NCBI GenBank assembly: GCA_016192075.1
Contig: JACPUU010000004.1
Coordinates: forward strand, 124,001 to 188,000
From: Bacteroidota bacterium
GTDB lineage: Bacteria > Bacteroidota > Bacteroidia > Flavobacteriales_D > Crocinitomicaceae
Reading direction: 5' to 3'
DNA: 64,000 nt
Under the pieces are notes generated by a model, which searched no databases, was not told the DNA's origin, and saw only the letters and a list, made by a program, of their open reading frames with translations. A program made the translations under genes and the position numbers. Positions 54,819-64,000 of this stretch are shown here, one piece after another; position 1 is the first letter of the stretch; each line of letters opens with the position of its first letter.

Positions 54819-56009
54819 ATGGAAACCCAAAGTGATTTAAAAGCGACACAAAAAGCAATTCAGTCAAAAACCTATGTTGTTCATTCAGAGACGGATCTTA
54901 ACAATGCCATTGCTACAATCAATGCGGGCGGTGATACCACATGCAGTATTGACGTTCAGTCAGGGTTTACGTTGAGCGCAGACGTAACCGGTGTAACCAG
55001 CAATGTAACTATTCTGAGTTCAAACGGCAGCATCATCAACGATGGCGGGTTTAGTTTTTTAACCATCACCAACAATGCAAAAGTACGTCTTTCAATGAAT
55101 GCCGGTGGCACCGGAACCATTAACCTGGAGGGGAACGGCTATCAGCATGAAAATACGCTGGAAGGATTGACAGGGGGTGTTGTAGCCAATGTTTCTATTG
55201 CAAATAATGGCTGTCTTTTGGTGAATAGCGGTGAAGTGTTTCAAACCGGGGCTGTTTTTATTGACCCAATTTCTGGCGGTACTATTAATGGAACACTTAA
55301 TAACACCGGTATTATTACCGTTTCAGAAGGCATTATCAGCAACCAGCCAAATACACAACCCGTTATGAACGATGTAAACCTGGTCTGGGAGTCCTATTTG
55401 AAAATTGCCCCGGGTACAGTTTTTTCTGTGGGTGATGCCACGGTACAACTTATCTGTGCCATTACTTCTGACGGTACAGGCACCCTGGAAAGTTCAGGAG
55501 AAATTTTGCTCATTGGTGATCCAAACGGATTTAATTTACCAGGCCAGATCACGGGGGTTAATGTGAACGGATCACTGGTTTTGACCAGCAATGGTCTTTA
55601 TTCAGGTTCTATTGACAGTCCCTCCACACCGGGAGGAAATGCAACAACTGTAATAAACAAAAGCGGTGTTTTTGACCTCGGGCATGTGGGTGCCTGGAAT
55701 GTTGGAACCTACCATCAAACCAAAGGAATTCTGAAATTGTCAATTCCTGATTTTGAAGGCAATGCACCTTTGCTGACAGTTGGTTCGGCCAATTTTACGG
55801 GGGGAGCTATTCACATTGACGCTGAAAAATATTTTGTTCCGCCGGGTACAATAAGCACCACCATGCCCATATTTAATTTTGTGGAGTTTTCAAGCAGTGT
55901 GCCATTGGCGAGCATGGTCGTGTTTAAGAATTTTCCGGAAGGTATTACCCCTTCAATTATCCGGTTTGAAAATGTTTTTTTTCTCAGCCTCACGGTAGAT
56001 CAGAATTAA
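54819..56009 (+). CDS. beta-helix-like protein without signal peptide
   Basis: About 396 residues from the ATG at 54819. The sequence is Gly/Asn/Thr/Val-rich with repeated turns such as SNVTILSSNGSIINDGGFSF, GTINLEGNGYQHE and NGSLVLTSNGLYSG, a pattern of right-handed beta-helices or adhesin stalks. No export signal is visible at either possible start (the other ATG is 54756), which is odd for such a protein. No family named. Confidence 0.6.
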   Translation: METQSDLKATQKAIQSKTYVVHSETDLNNAIATINAGGDTTCSIDVQSGFTLSADVTGVTSNVTILSSNGSIINDGGFSFLTITNNAKVRLSMNAGGTGTINLEGNGYQHENTLEGLTGGVVANVSIANNGCLLVNSGEVFQTGAVFIDPISGGTINGTLNNTGIITVSEGIISNQPNTQPVMNDVNLVWESYLKIAPGTVFSVGDATVQLICAITSDGTGTLESSGEILLIGDPNGFNLPGQITGVNVNGSLVLTSNGLYSGSIDSPSTPGGNATTVINKSGVFDLGHVGAWNVGTYHQTKGILKLSIPDFEGNAPLLTVGSANFTGGAIHIDAEKYFVPPGTISTTMPIFNFVEFSSSVPLASMVVFKNFPEGITPSIIRFENVFFLSLTVDQN

Positions 56010-56045
56010 GCGACTTATAAAACTATTTTTGATATTCTCTGAACA

Positions 56046-56486
56046 ATGAAAAAAGAACACTTAGTTGAAAACGAAGAGTTGATTACGCAGTCTGACGACC
56101 AGCTGATTTGCCTCACCACTAAACGAATTCGTTATACTTCAAAATCATGGGGAAAATCATACCTGGTATCAATTCACCTGGAGAAGATCAGTTCAATAGA
56201 GGTGCGGTACAAAAGTTGGGTAATCATTTTGCTGATTGGAATTCTGCTGGGTGCTGCTTCGCTGTTTGTGAGTATGCAGTTTTATTCAGGTGAAGATATT
56301 ATGGTGGCAGGTTTGGGGCTGAGTTTTTTATGCATCCTGACCTATTTTATGACACGCAAACATGTCGTAACCATTTCGTCAGATGGCGGTGCTTCAATCA
56401 ATTTTTATACACGAGGTATGAAAGATGAAAAGCTGCTGGAATTTATCAATAAGGTGGAGCAGGCAAAATGCAGGTTGGTAAAGTAA
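56046..56486 (+). CDS. small membrane-anchored PH-like protein
   Basis: 146 residues: a beta-rich N-terminus (EELITQSDDQLICLTTKRIR, ISSIEVRYKSW) that resembles a PH-like domain, two adjacent hydrophobic segments at about 59-100, and a beta-like C-terminus. Proteins of this type are widespread and uncharacterised. It starts 36 bases after the beta-helix gene. Confidence 0.6.
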   Translation: MKKEHLVENEELITQSDDQLICLTTKRIRYTSKSWGKSYLVSIHLEKISSIEVRYKSWVIILLIGILLGAASLFVSMQFYSGEDIMVAGLGLSFLCILTYFMTRKHVVTISSDGGASINFYTRGMKDEKLLEFINKVEQAKCRLVK

Positions 56487-56708
56487 TTCTGATTTGGTTG
56501 CCGTTCAACAAAAGAAGGAATAGATCAACTAATCCAATCCGGCCTTTTGGCTCTTGGCGCTTCCCTTATCCCTTTAAGATTATCATAAAGACTTAAAATT
56601 TTTTCACCCAAACTGTCACTTTTTTAAAACTTGTTACACTAACGGTATGTTGGTAAGCACAACGAGGATTTCCTAAAAGTCCAATAGTAAATTTTTCATG
56701 GTTAGCTT

Positions 56709-56753
56709 AAACCGCGTCGCAGTTAGTAGATTTCCTGCGTCGCGGTTTTTTTA
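56709..56753 (+). terminator. strong terminator-type hairpin without an obvious gene
   Basis: Arms AAACCGCGTCGCAG and CTGCGTCGCGGTTT pair as 8+5 base pairs around a single T-T mismatch, followed by a T-run. It lies 222 bases after the nearest plus-strand stop, so it may end the previous gene or a separate small RNA. The remaining bases from 56487 to 56827 hold only this and the next hairpin. Confidence 0.7.
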
Positions 56754-56769
56754 TTCGGGATGCCACACT

Positions 56770-56803
56770 AAAAAAGCCTCCCGAATTTCTTCCGGAGGCT
56801 TTT
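56770..56803 (-). terminator. terminator of the SFPD-repeat gene
   Basis: A perfect 10-base stem (AAAAGCCTCC/GGAGGCTTTT) around a 12-base loop, 25 bases beyond the minus-strand stop at 56828. Confidence 0.85.
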
Positions 56804-56827
56804 GCGTATAGATGCAGGTATAGGGTT

Positions 56828-57226
56828 CTACAATCCGGGAAATGAGGTCACTTCCTGTACTTTAACGTCAGGGAATGAAGTCACAACCTGTATTTTAAAA
56901 TCGGGAAAAGACGTAACTTCCTGCCACTGGCCGCAGTCATCCGGGAATGATGTTACCCATTGCACTTTCAGGTCAGGAAAGGACTCTACCCATTGAATTT
57001 TAATATCCGGAAATGATTCTACAAACTGAACTTTTCCGTGCAGCGCAAAACCGTTCCAGGTACAATCAGAATTGACACTCAGAAAAAAATCAGCTTTTTG
57101 TGCATCGGTCAGTGCGGCGAATCGTGATTGGGTTGACTGGTCAGTATGGTCCTGGTACAAAAATCCGGCAAAACCAATTGCCGAAAACAGAAATGCGACT
57201 GCTAAAACAAGAGTTGATTTTTTCAT
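56828..57226 (-). CDS. exported protein with six 11-residue SFPD repeats
   Basis: 132 residues: signal-anchor-like N-terminus, a linker, then repeats with SFPD (last copy SFPG) at 71, 82, 93, 106, 117 and 128, spaced 11, 11, 13, 11 and 11. The unit is roughly 'VTSFPDxKVQxV', alternating hydrophobic and polar residues as in beta strands. Short SFPD/SFED-type repeat proteins are known in Bacteroidetes and proteobacteria with no established function. The unit length is half that of the 22-residue repeats in the protein at 40679-41356. Confidence 0.7.
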   Translation of the reverse strand: MKKSTLVLAVAFLFSAIGFAGFLYQDHTDQSTQSRFAALTDAQKADFFLSVNSDCTWNGFALHGKVQFVESFPDIKIQWVESFPDLKVQWVTSFPDDCGQWQEVTSFPDFKIQVVTSFPDVKVQEVTSFPGL

Positions 57227-57639
57227 ATAACAGGGTTTATCTACAATAATAGCCCAAGTTACGTTTTTACAACAATGCGTTGCGCTGATGACAGAATTAT
57301 TTTTTTGACGTTACTGCTTTGAAATCATTCCCTGCCGTTTTTGAATGGGTGATTGAATTGCGTTGGGTTAGGTTTTAGCCGCGGTGGGAAATTTATAATT
57401 TGTTTAAACGTAAAATTTTTAAGAGCAGTTAACCGCAGATTGGTCAAAAAAAGTGCTCATTTACAAGGTGTAACAAAAAGAATCAATGCAGAATTAAAAA
57501 GAAAAGCTCCCGTTTCGTTCGGAAACCATTGTGGTGTCAGTGCGTACATTTAATGCAAATTTGATCAGATGGGTTAATCTAAAACCATTTTTAAGACAGG
57601 TGATGAAATGAAAAGAGCCATTAAAACATAACTTTTTAT
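57227..57639. other. 413-base stretch without a gene; nothing recognised
   Basis: Between the SFPD-repeat gene and the sensor kinase no gene, tRNA or clear hairpin is seen. The two genes diverge here, so both promoters should lie in it, but I cannot place them with confidence. Confidence 0.5.
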
Positions 57640-60600
57640 ATGAACGTTTTACTCCTGGGTACTGCAAAAAATGAAACAATCCGTATAACGGAAATTGTTC
57701 GTGAAGCCGGAATAGAGCATCTGTCATATTGCAGTAATTTTCATGAGTTTCAACAAATCATTTCCGGACAAAAGGCAGATCTCATTCTTTCAGCAATGCA
57801 GTTTGGAGATTATTCAGCCTATGACGTGCAGACCCACGCAGCTGTGAAATCGAAGATACCGGTAGTAGTCGTAGCTGAAAAATTTTCTGATGCTGATATC
57901 CGTCATTTGTTTGAGCATGACATCCGCGATTTTTTACCTTATGGGGAGTTGCTGCGCCTGCCATTTATGCTTAAGCACATGGCCTCTTGTCTTAAAACGC
58001 GCAAAAATCTGGATGAAACCATTGAGAACCTGAACCGCGCAGTGCACAGTAAAACAGCACTTGTTGGCCGTCTTCCGGGACTTGTTTACCGTTGTTCACC
58101 GGACAAAAAAAGAATACCTGTTTTTTTAAGTGAACAATGTGACCGGGTTACGGGGCATGCTGCCACGCACTTGTATGCACACGGCCTGGAGCCGCTGATC
58201 CATCCCGACGACCAGGACAATACAGCCCGTGCAATTGAAAATGCCATTGCCACAAAATCTTTTTTTGAAATCCGTTACCGCGTACTTTCGGCTACCGGTG
58301 AAACCCGGCACATCTGGGAAAAGGGGAATGCTGTATATGATGCGTTGGGACACGCAGAAGCCCTGGAAGGAGTTATTTTTGATGTAACCCATAATCGTAA
58401 AAACGATGAGTTGATTCAGAAGATCAATTGCACCGTTAACATTGAAGCGGGTGAAGAATATTTTTCGAAATTAACCCGGTTTCTATTTGAAAATACCCAA
58501 TCCAAAGCCATTATGGTGGGCCGGTATCTGAAAGAAAAAAATGCCGTTCAAACAATATCGTATCGTGTTAGCGGCGTTGAACAGGACAATATAACCTACA
58601 ACCTGGCTAATACTCCCTGTGATCGGGTGATGAAAGCTGAAGTGTGCATCTATTCGTCTGGCATTCAGGAAAAATTTCCGGAGGATATAGACCTGGTTCA
58701 TCTCAATGCCGTTTCTTATGCCGGGGTACCGGTTTTAAACGGTGAGAATAAAGCCATCGGGCTGATTGTACTTATTCACGATAAACCCCTGGACAACCTG
58801 GACGAACAGGTGTTAATGCTCCAATGGGTCAGCTCCAGAACCTCTACTGAGCTTGAGCGCATGGCAACGGCTGAATTGCTGGTACACAATGAAAAAAAGT
58901 ACCGTGATGTGGTTGAAAACCAGTCAGAGATGATTGTGCGCTGGAACGGGCAGGGAAAAATTTTGTTTTCAAATAGAAGCTATCAGCGCTATCATCGTTT
59001 AAGCGAAGCCGAACTTTTAAATAAATCGGTGTACCAGCTGGTGAAAGATCATTCGCGCTTTGAAACTAAAATCAGGCAGCTTTCTGTTGAGCAAAATACC
59101 CTTTCAGATATTCATGAATCAGTTGATCATACCGGAAAAAAAGTATGGCATGAGTGGACAGACCGTGCCTTTTTTGACAGCACCGGCAGGCTGCTTGAGA
59201 TTCAGTCCATTGGTCGTGATATTACAATTCAGGTGCAGGCTGAGATGGAAATTGTGGCCCGTGAAAAATTTTCACAATCTGTTTTTTCTGCTATTCGTGA
59301 TCACATTGTGGTAATTACCCGTGAAGGAATTATAGTAAGTACTAACAAGGGCTGGCATAAATATTCGCAGGAGAATAAATTGCCGCTGAAAGATTCGGGA
59401 ATCGGATCCAATTACCTGGAGGCCTATTGTACTGCTGCCCAGGAGGGAGATGAGTCTGCCAAACGGGCGCTGGAAGGAATTGAATCTGTCATTTACAGAA
59501 AATCACGCTCATTTGAAATGGAGTATCCCTGCCATTCTGCCGGGTCACGGAGTTGGTTTATCATGCGGGTATCACCATTGGATATTGAAAAGGGCGGCGC
59601 AGTGATAACGCATACAGATATAACCGATAAAAAAAACAAAGAACTTGAATTAAGCCAGTCGTATGATGAGATTCTCCACACGCAGCAAATAAGCCAGGCG
59701 CTTATCAACGGAAGCTCAACCCATGATCTGGCTGATCTTATATTGGCCGGTATTCACCAAATGGTAAGTATTGAACGCGGCCGTATTTACCTGTATGATA
59801 AGAATACGCATTCGCTGCATTTGTACTCACGGCATTTGTCGTCTGATTTTGCCACTGCTGCTGAAACAAAAGATAATTTTTTAGAGGTTGAACCGGTTCC
59901 TGAACTCATCCCGGGTGGTTTGTTTAATGAAGCAATTACCGGTCAAAAAATAATTCTGACGCATGATAATGAAGAAATAAAAACATTGTTGCTTGAATGT
60001 GCGTATGCTGAACCGCTGCATAAACATGGTATACGAACATTTGGTCTATATCCGCTGATGCGTGGTACAGAGGTGATTGGATTGTTGTCGGCCGGCACTC
60101 CTTTTATTTTGAATGAGCGTGAAAAAAATACATTGTTCCGTTTTGCCCAGCGCGCATCTTTGGTTTTTTCACGTAAACAGGACCGGGATGAGCTGATACG
60201 GAGTGAAGAAAAATTCAAAGCCATTTCAAACTGCACAGCCAATTGGGAAAACTGGCTCGATACAAACGGTAAACCCATTTGGATTAACCCGGCTGTTGTC
60301 AGCCATTTTGGCTATACCGCTGAAGAGCTGCTGGAGATGCCTGATTTTTTCAAGACCATAATTTATTCAGAAGATTATGACAGGGTCATGAAAATTCTGG
60401 GAGAAGCCTTGTTAAATGCAACAGAGGGTGAAAAAATTGAAATTCGATGCAGCCATAAAAACGGCAGCGTACGTTGGTTTTCAATTTCATGGAAACAGGT
60501 ATACAGTTCAAATGGAAAGTGGATTGGAATCAGAACCAGTGGAAGTGATATTACCAAATTGAAATTGCAGGAGGCTGAATTGATTCAGCGCACCAATGAT

Positions 60601-62436
60601 CTGAAAGAAGCGCAGAGTATTGCCGGTTTGGGTGCCTGGAGCTGGGAGCCATGCACCTGCATGTTCAGGTTGTGTGAACGGATGTGTGCCATAATTGGTA
60701 TTGATTGCCCCAATGGTTTTCTTGATTCAAGTGTGTTCTTTGAAATGGTTCATCCTGAATCACGCAAAAAATTATCAGAACTGCTGCGGCAGGTAACAGA
60801 AGAATCATTTTCACGCGATGTGGAAATACAGCTGTGCGGTGCTGACGGAAAAGAAAAATACATGCTGTTTCGTGCAAAGGTTGTTCCCAACCCGCTTACC
60901 AGGGGCTTTAATATCCAGGGAACTGCGCTTGACATTACAGAGCTGAAAACATCCTTTTTGCGATCACGTGAGAGTCAGGAGAAATTTCAGAAAATTTTTG
61001 AATCCATCCAGGATGTTTATTACCAGGTTAATGCAGAAGGGTTGATAACATTGCTGAGTCCTTCCATTAAAACACTTACGGGCTATGAACCCGATGAGTT
61101 GATCGGAAAACCGATTGCACATTTGTTTCCGGATGCCGGCGCAGCCTATATGCGCAAAAAAATAAACCAGAAATTTCCGTTTAAAAAGGGTGGAAATTTT
61201 GAAGCAAAAGTAATATCCAGGAAAGGAGAAGATGTAATAGCCTCTGTTATCATGAGTCCGTTTTCAACCGGTAATGGTTCTGCAAAAATAATTCAGGGTG
61301 TAATGCGCGATATTACCGATAAAAAGCGGCAGGAAGAGCGCCTTGAAAATCAGCGCAGGCGATTGCTTGAGATTGTTAAACTCAACACCCAAATCATTGA
61401 AACGTCAGATCATTTTTATTATGTATTACAGATTTCTGAAGATCAGCAGCAGGCCAATCAACTGAAATATGTCAGTCTCCAGGTTTCTGAAATTCTGGGG
61501 GTAGACGAGCTTGATTTGCTGAATTTAGGGAATCGCTGGAATGATTTAATTCACCCGGATGATATTCCGGAAGTGGAAAAAACAATAGCCCTGATTATTT
61601 CGCAGAAAATTCCACAGTGCGTGAGTTACCGCATCCGGCACAGGGTTTCAGGTGAACTCCGGTGGGTTGATGATTATGCCTGCCCCTTGTTGAATACTAA
61701 CAACGAAGTGGTAGAAATTTTTGGTTCAGTAAAAGATGTGTCTGACCGGGTAAATTCCATTATCCGTATAACTGAAGAAAAGAAGCAGTCAATGGCTTAC
61801 CAATACCGCCTTTTAAGTTCACAGCTCAATCCGCATTTTATTTACAATACCCTTAATTCCTTTCAATATTATATTCTTGAAGGAAATGTGGAGGCATCAT
61901 TAAATCACATTTCAGATTTTTCTGTTTTAATGCGGCAGGTTCTGGAGAATTCCATGAACCGGTACATTACCATTGATGAAGAACTAGTTTTTCTGGAGCA
62001 GTTTATTAAAATTTCAAAACAACGGATGTCAGGGGAACTCACGTTTAAAGTAATTGTAGATCCTGAACTTGAAACGGGTGAATTGTTTATTCCGCCTATG
62101 CTGCTGCAGCCTTACCTTGAAAATGCCATGATTCATGGATTTATAAAATGCCCGCGGGACCCTGAAATAAAAGTGACCATTCGTAAAACAGGCAACCGCC
62201 TGGAGTGCATGGTAACCGATAACGGAATAGGGCGTGAGCAGTCACAAAAACTGATCAAAACCGCCGGAAAATCCAAACGCAAATCACACGGCATTGGAAT
62301 CATTAAGGAGCGTATTGACCTGCTAAACCAACTGACTAACGAAGATTTCCGGTTTTACATAGAAGACCTCCATGATGCACAGGGAGAACCTGTAGGAACG
62401 AATGTGATTGTGAGTTTTAATTGTATTTACAATTAA
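57640..62436 (+). CDS. large PAS/GAF sensor histidine kinase (LytS-type kinase core)
   Basis: A 1598-residue soluble sensor. Order: an N-terminal receiver-like domain (about 1-115) that lacks the phosphoacceptor Asp (ILSAMQFGDY in place of ILDxxMP); PAS (145-260), GAF (275-415), two PAS domains (420-665), GAF (675-855), four PAS domains (860-1370) and a kinase core of the LytS/YpdA type (SSQLNPHFIYNTLNS with His1399, N-box LLQPYLENAMIHG with Asn1495, G-box DNGIGRE with Asp1527, and SHGIGIIKERIDLL). No transmembrane segment is seen, so it senses cytoplasmic signals. LytS-type kinases usually work with LytTR regulators, but none is adjacent. Domain edges are approximate. Confidence 0.85.
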   Translation: MNVLLLGTAKNETIRITEIVREAGIEHLSYCSNFHEFQQIISGQKADLILSAMQFGDYSAYDVQTHAAVKSKIPVVVVAEKFSDADIRHLFEHDIRDFLPYGELLRLPFMLKHMASCLKTRKNLDETIENLNRAVHSKTALVGRLPGLVYRCSPDKKRIPVFLSEQCDRVTGHAATHLYAHGLEPLIHPDDQDNTARAIENAIATKSFFEIRYRVLSATGETRHIWEKGNAVYDALGHAEALEGVIFDVTHNRKNDELIQKINCTVNIEAGEEYFSKLTRFLFENTQSKAIMVGRYLKEKNAVQTISYRVSGVEQDNITYNLANTPCDRVMKAEVCIYSSGIQEKFPEDIDLVHLNAVSYAGVPVLNGENKAIGLIVLIHDKPLDNLDEQVLMLQWVSSRTSTELERMATAELLVHNEKKYRDVVENQSEMIVRWNGQGKILFSNRSYQRYHRLSEAELLNKSVYQLVKDHSRFETKIRQLSVEQNTLSDIHESVDHTGKKVWHEWTDRAFFDSTGRLLEIQSIGRDITIQVQAEMEIVAREKFSQSVFSAIRDHIVVITREGIIVSTNKGWHKYSQENKLPLKDSGIGSNYLEAYCTAAQEGDESAKRALEGIESVIYRKSRSFEMEYPCHSAGSRSWFIMRVSPLDIEKGGAVITHTDITDKKNKELELSQSYDEILHTQQISQALINGSSTHDLADLILAGIHQMVSIERGRIYLYDKNTHSLHLYSRHLSSDFATAAETKDNFLEVEPVPELIPGGLFNEAITGQKIILTHDNEEIKTLLLECAYAEPLHKHGIRTFGLYPLMRGTEVIGLLSAGTPFILNEREKNTLFRFAQRASLVFSRKQDRDELIRSEEKFKAISNCTANWENWLDTNGKPIWINPAVVSHFGYTAEELLEMPDFFKTIIYSEDYDRVMKILGEALLNATEGEKIEIRCSHKNGSVRWFSISWKQVYSSNGKWIGIRTSGSDITKLKLQEAELIQRTNDLKEAQSIAGLGAWSWEPCTCMFRLCERMCAIIGIDCPNGFLDSSVFFEMVHPESRKKLSELLRQVTEESFSRDVEIQLCGADGKEKYMLFRAKVVPNPLTRGFNIQGTALDITELKTSFLRSRESQEKFQKIFESIQDVYYQVNAEGLITLLSPSIKTLTGYEPDELIGKPIAHLFPDAGAAYMRKKINQKFPFKKGGNFEAKVISRKGEDVIASVIMSPFSTGNGSAKIIQGVMRDITDKKRQEERLENQRRRLLEIVKLNTQIIETSDHFYYVLQISEDQQQANQLKYVSLQVSEILGVDELDLLNLGNRWNDLIHPDDIPEVEKTIALIISQKIPQCVSYRIRHRVSGELRWVDDYACPLLNTNNEVVEIFGSVKDVSDRVNSIIRITEEKKQSMAYQYRLLSSQLNPHFIYNTLNSFQYYILEGNVEASLNHISDFSVLMRQVLENSMNRYITIDEELVFLEQFIKISKQRMSGELTFKVIVDPELETGELFIPPMLLQPYLENAMIHGFIKCPRDPEIKVTIRKTGNRLECMVTDNGIGREQSQKLIKTAGKSKRKSHGIGIIKERIDLLNQLTNEDFRFYIEDLHDAQGEPVGTNVIVSFNCIYN

Positions 62437-62454
62437 ACAGGCAAGGAAAAAGGA

Positions 62455-64000
62455 TTACTGAATTTTTTCAAGCAGTATGGTTGCTTTATTGAAGTTGGCT
62501 GATGAATTAATTATTTTTCGGTAATCTTCATAATGATCAAGGGAGATATTCAGCATTGAATAATATTCGTAAATCCGTATTGTAATTTGATTTTCGGTAA
62601 CCTCCAGCTTAGAACTGAATCCGGCAATTTTGGTTCCGTTTTCATTTTCATATACGTTCTCTATTTCAGTATTCTGGTTACCACTGTATTTATAACCATC
62701 AGGTATGCGAATGTTAATTTCGAACGAATAGCTTTTATTATGGTCACAGGTAATAGGCTGAATGCGGGGTTTCTCTGAATACATTTCAGTTTGAGGGCCA
62801 ATGAGTTTACCAACGTTCAGCAAAAGTTTGGTGCCAACTTTTTCATAAAAGGAATGGCTTCTGATGGTAGCCTTGTAGCTGCGTTTGCACAAATAATCCT
62901 GGCAGGTTGAAATATCTCCCCACGCTGCGGGATCAATCATTTCTGCATTTACAATTTCTCCGTCTGGGTAACGCCACTCAATCAGGTCCTTTAATGCAAG
63001 TTGTTTTTCTTCTTCTGATTCTGAAAAGTAAATTTCTGAGTTATAATCATAAGCCACCTGGCCTGTTCCAAATCCCAGAATGTCAATCACTGAAAAATTT
63101 TCTGCCAGGTCCAGGTTGACATTAATGGTCAGGTTGGTCTGGTCATTTTCAGGACTTGATGATTTAATCAGCATAAAGTCAGCGTAATTTTTCTTTTGTG
63201 AAACAACAACCGCGGTGTTACCTTCAAGCCACGACGGCACTATGCCATAATGTGCTACCTGTGATGAAGGATAGATAAATGTATGGTAGTCGGGAAAATG
63301 AATCACGTATTCGTTGAGGTAAAACCGTGAGCAGTAATCAGGATCTAACCACAGACTATATTTGTCACAAGTAATCAGTACCTCATAATTAATACCCATT
63401 TCACTCAATACCAGGCAATATACCTTAGCTAACCCAAAATCATTTCCTACACCGCTTTTAAGAATACTGAGAACGTCAGAATATTCAGGTGAATAATTGT
63501 CTTCATAATAAAAGTGCGTTTTCAGAAAGGCATTGAGATTTCTGAGGGTTACCTGCTCGTCCGTGCTTTCTCCGTCAAAATGTTTCATTAAGCTATTAAG
63601 CTTTCGTTTCTCAGTGGCGTTGAAATTTGAGAATTCAGCACGTTTTTGGTCTACCACGTATTCGTATTCAGAATAGGTTGTTTCACCATAGGCCGTGCCC
63701 CTTATTTTGTATTCCACAAACGGAGAATTGGCGTCAGGAGATGAATAGGATTCATCTTCAAGTGGCACCACATTTTCAAACAGGTACCAGTGTACGTCCG
63801 CGAATTTATTGTTCTTATTAGGCCAGTTGTACGCCTTGGTTGCAATGTACAATCCGTCGCCTCCGCAGATCACAAAATAAGCCCTTTGTGTGGGGCAAGC
63901 GGTTGATACCTCTTCAATACCGGCGTCGTAAACAGGAGTTTGAAGGGTGTAGGAATATTCAATCTGACCACCGACCTCAGCCCCTTCAATGGCAAAAATT
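62455..64000 (-). CDS. DUF3857/transglutaminase-like protein, 5' end outside window
   Basis: The frame stays open from the stop at 62455 to base 64000, so the gene continues beyond the window; the ATG/GTG at 63873 is internal. Upstream codons read GAEVGGQIEYSYTLQTPVYD, matching the DUF3857 motif, which normally precedes a transglutaminase-like domain. That domain follows (about residues 100-240 from the GTG), but its usual active-site GDCKDKA reads GNDFGLA, so the catalytic Cys is lost. A beta-rich DUF2569-like or unknown C-terminal domain completes it. Probably periplasmic and structural. It converges with the sensor kinase, 18 bases apart. Confidence 0.75.
   Translation of the reverse strand, partial: IFAIEGAEVGGQIEYSYTLQTPVYDAGIEEVSTACPTQRAYFVICGGDGLYIATKAYNWPNKNNKFADVHWYLFENVVPLEDESYSSPDANSPFVEYKIRGTAYGETTYSEYEYVVDQKRAEFSNFNATEKRKLNSLMKHFDGESTDEQVTLRNLNAFLKTHFYYEDNYSPEYSDVLSILKSGVGNDFGLAKVYCLVLSEMGINYEVLITCDKYSLWLDPDYCSRFYLNEYVIHFPDYHTFIYPSSQVAHYGIVPSWLEGNTAVVVSQKKNYADFMLIKSSSPENDQTNLTINVNLDLAENFSVIDILGFGTGQVAYDYNSEIYFSESEEEKQLALKDLIEWRYPDGEIVNAEMIDPAAWGDISTCQDYLCKRSYKATIRSHSFYEKVGTKLLLNVGKLIGPQTEMYSEKPRIQPITCDHNKSYSFEINIRIPDGYKYSGNQNTEIENVYENENGTKIAGFSSKLEVTENQITIRIYEYYSMLNISLDHYEDYRKIINSSANFNKATILLEKIQ

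Overview
The window is a stretch of a Bacteroidetes chromosome, most probably Flavobacteriales (I would guess near Crocinitomicaceae/Fluviicola, but that rank is a guess). The evidence is: several secreted proteins with the two C-terminal sorting domains of the type IX secretion system (T9SS); the Bacteroidetes-type promoter (TTTG, 19 bases, TAnnTTTG) in front of rplM; a purF of the Bacteroidetes long form; DUF3857 and lamin-tail/CotH proteins; and few recognisable Shine-Dalgarno sites. No rRNA, tRNA, CRISPR array, transposase or phage gene was found.

Layout. 1-3240: AT-rich, loosely packed plus-strand genes of unknown function (a YwqK/MORN-type repeat protein cut by the window edge, a lipoprotein, small orphans). 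3280-10232: a minus-strand thiamine operon led by a TPP riboswitch, thiS-thiC-thiE-like-thiD-thiE-thiG-thiH-thiF. 10475-19024: a Bax-inhibitor-1 membrane protein, ADP-heptose epimerase, an HTH protein, a double UspA protein, a tandem pair of MuiA-like proteins and a radical SAM/SPASM enzyme. 19191-30090: an AddB-like nuclease, a peroxiredoxin, recA with an odd duplicated leader, a TPR lipoprotein, a GT22 mannosyltransferase-like protein and purF. 30185-34328: the translation block rplM-rpsI-rpsB-tsf-pyrH-frr. 34375-34985: six tandem copies of a roughly 106-base non-coding unit containing an imperfect palindrome, with no gene in it. 35149-40539: an OmpR-type regulator, folK, an OmpA/TPR lipoprotein, a histone-H1-like protein with an acidic tail, and an Lrp-type regulator. 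40679-50582: a cluster of secreted proteins (22-residue repeat lipoprotein, CotH/lamin-tail protein, lectin-like giant, adhesin-like T9SS cargo). 50773-57226: esterases, a DUF6629 membrane protein, a lipase-like/unknown gene pair, a beta-helix-like protein and an 11-residue repeat protein. 57640-end: a 1598-residue PAS/GAF sensor kinase and a DUF3857 protein running off the right edge.

How the genes work together. The thi operon encodes both halves of thiamine phosphate: ThiC and ThiD make the pyrimidine; ThiS, ThiF, ThiG and ThiH make the thiazole; ThiE joins them; the riboswitch shuts the operon down when TPP is plentiful. The ribosomal/EF-Ts/UMP kinase/recycling-factor block is the usual growth-linked cluster, with a hairpin terminator placed just before pyrH. 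The T9SS cargo genes make surface or secreted proteins, but no T9SS machinery gene lies in the window.

Best leads for something undescribed: the tandem palindrome array at 34375-34985; the two short-repeat secreted proteins (22-residue TSY-ENWDDW and 11-residue SFPD units) that share an 11-residue logic; the duplicated recA leader carrying an inserted segment; the in-frame repeat-like insertion in the heptose epimerase gene; and the alpha/beta-hydrolase plus unknown-protein pair at 52775-54554.
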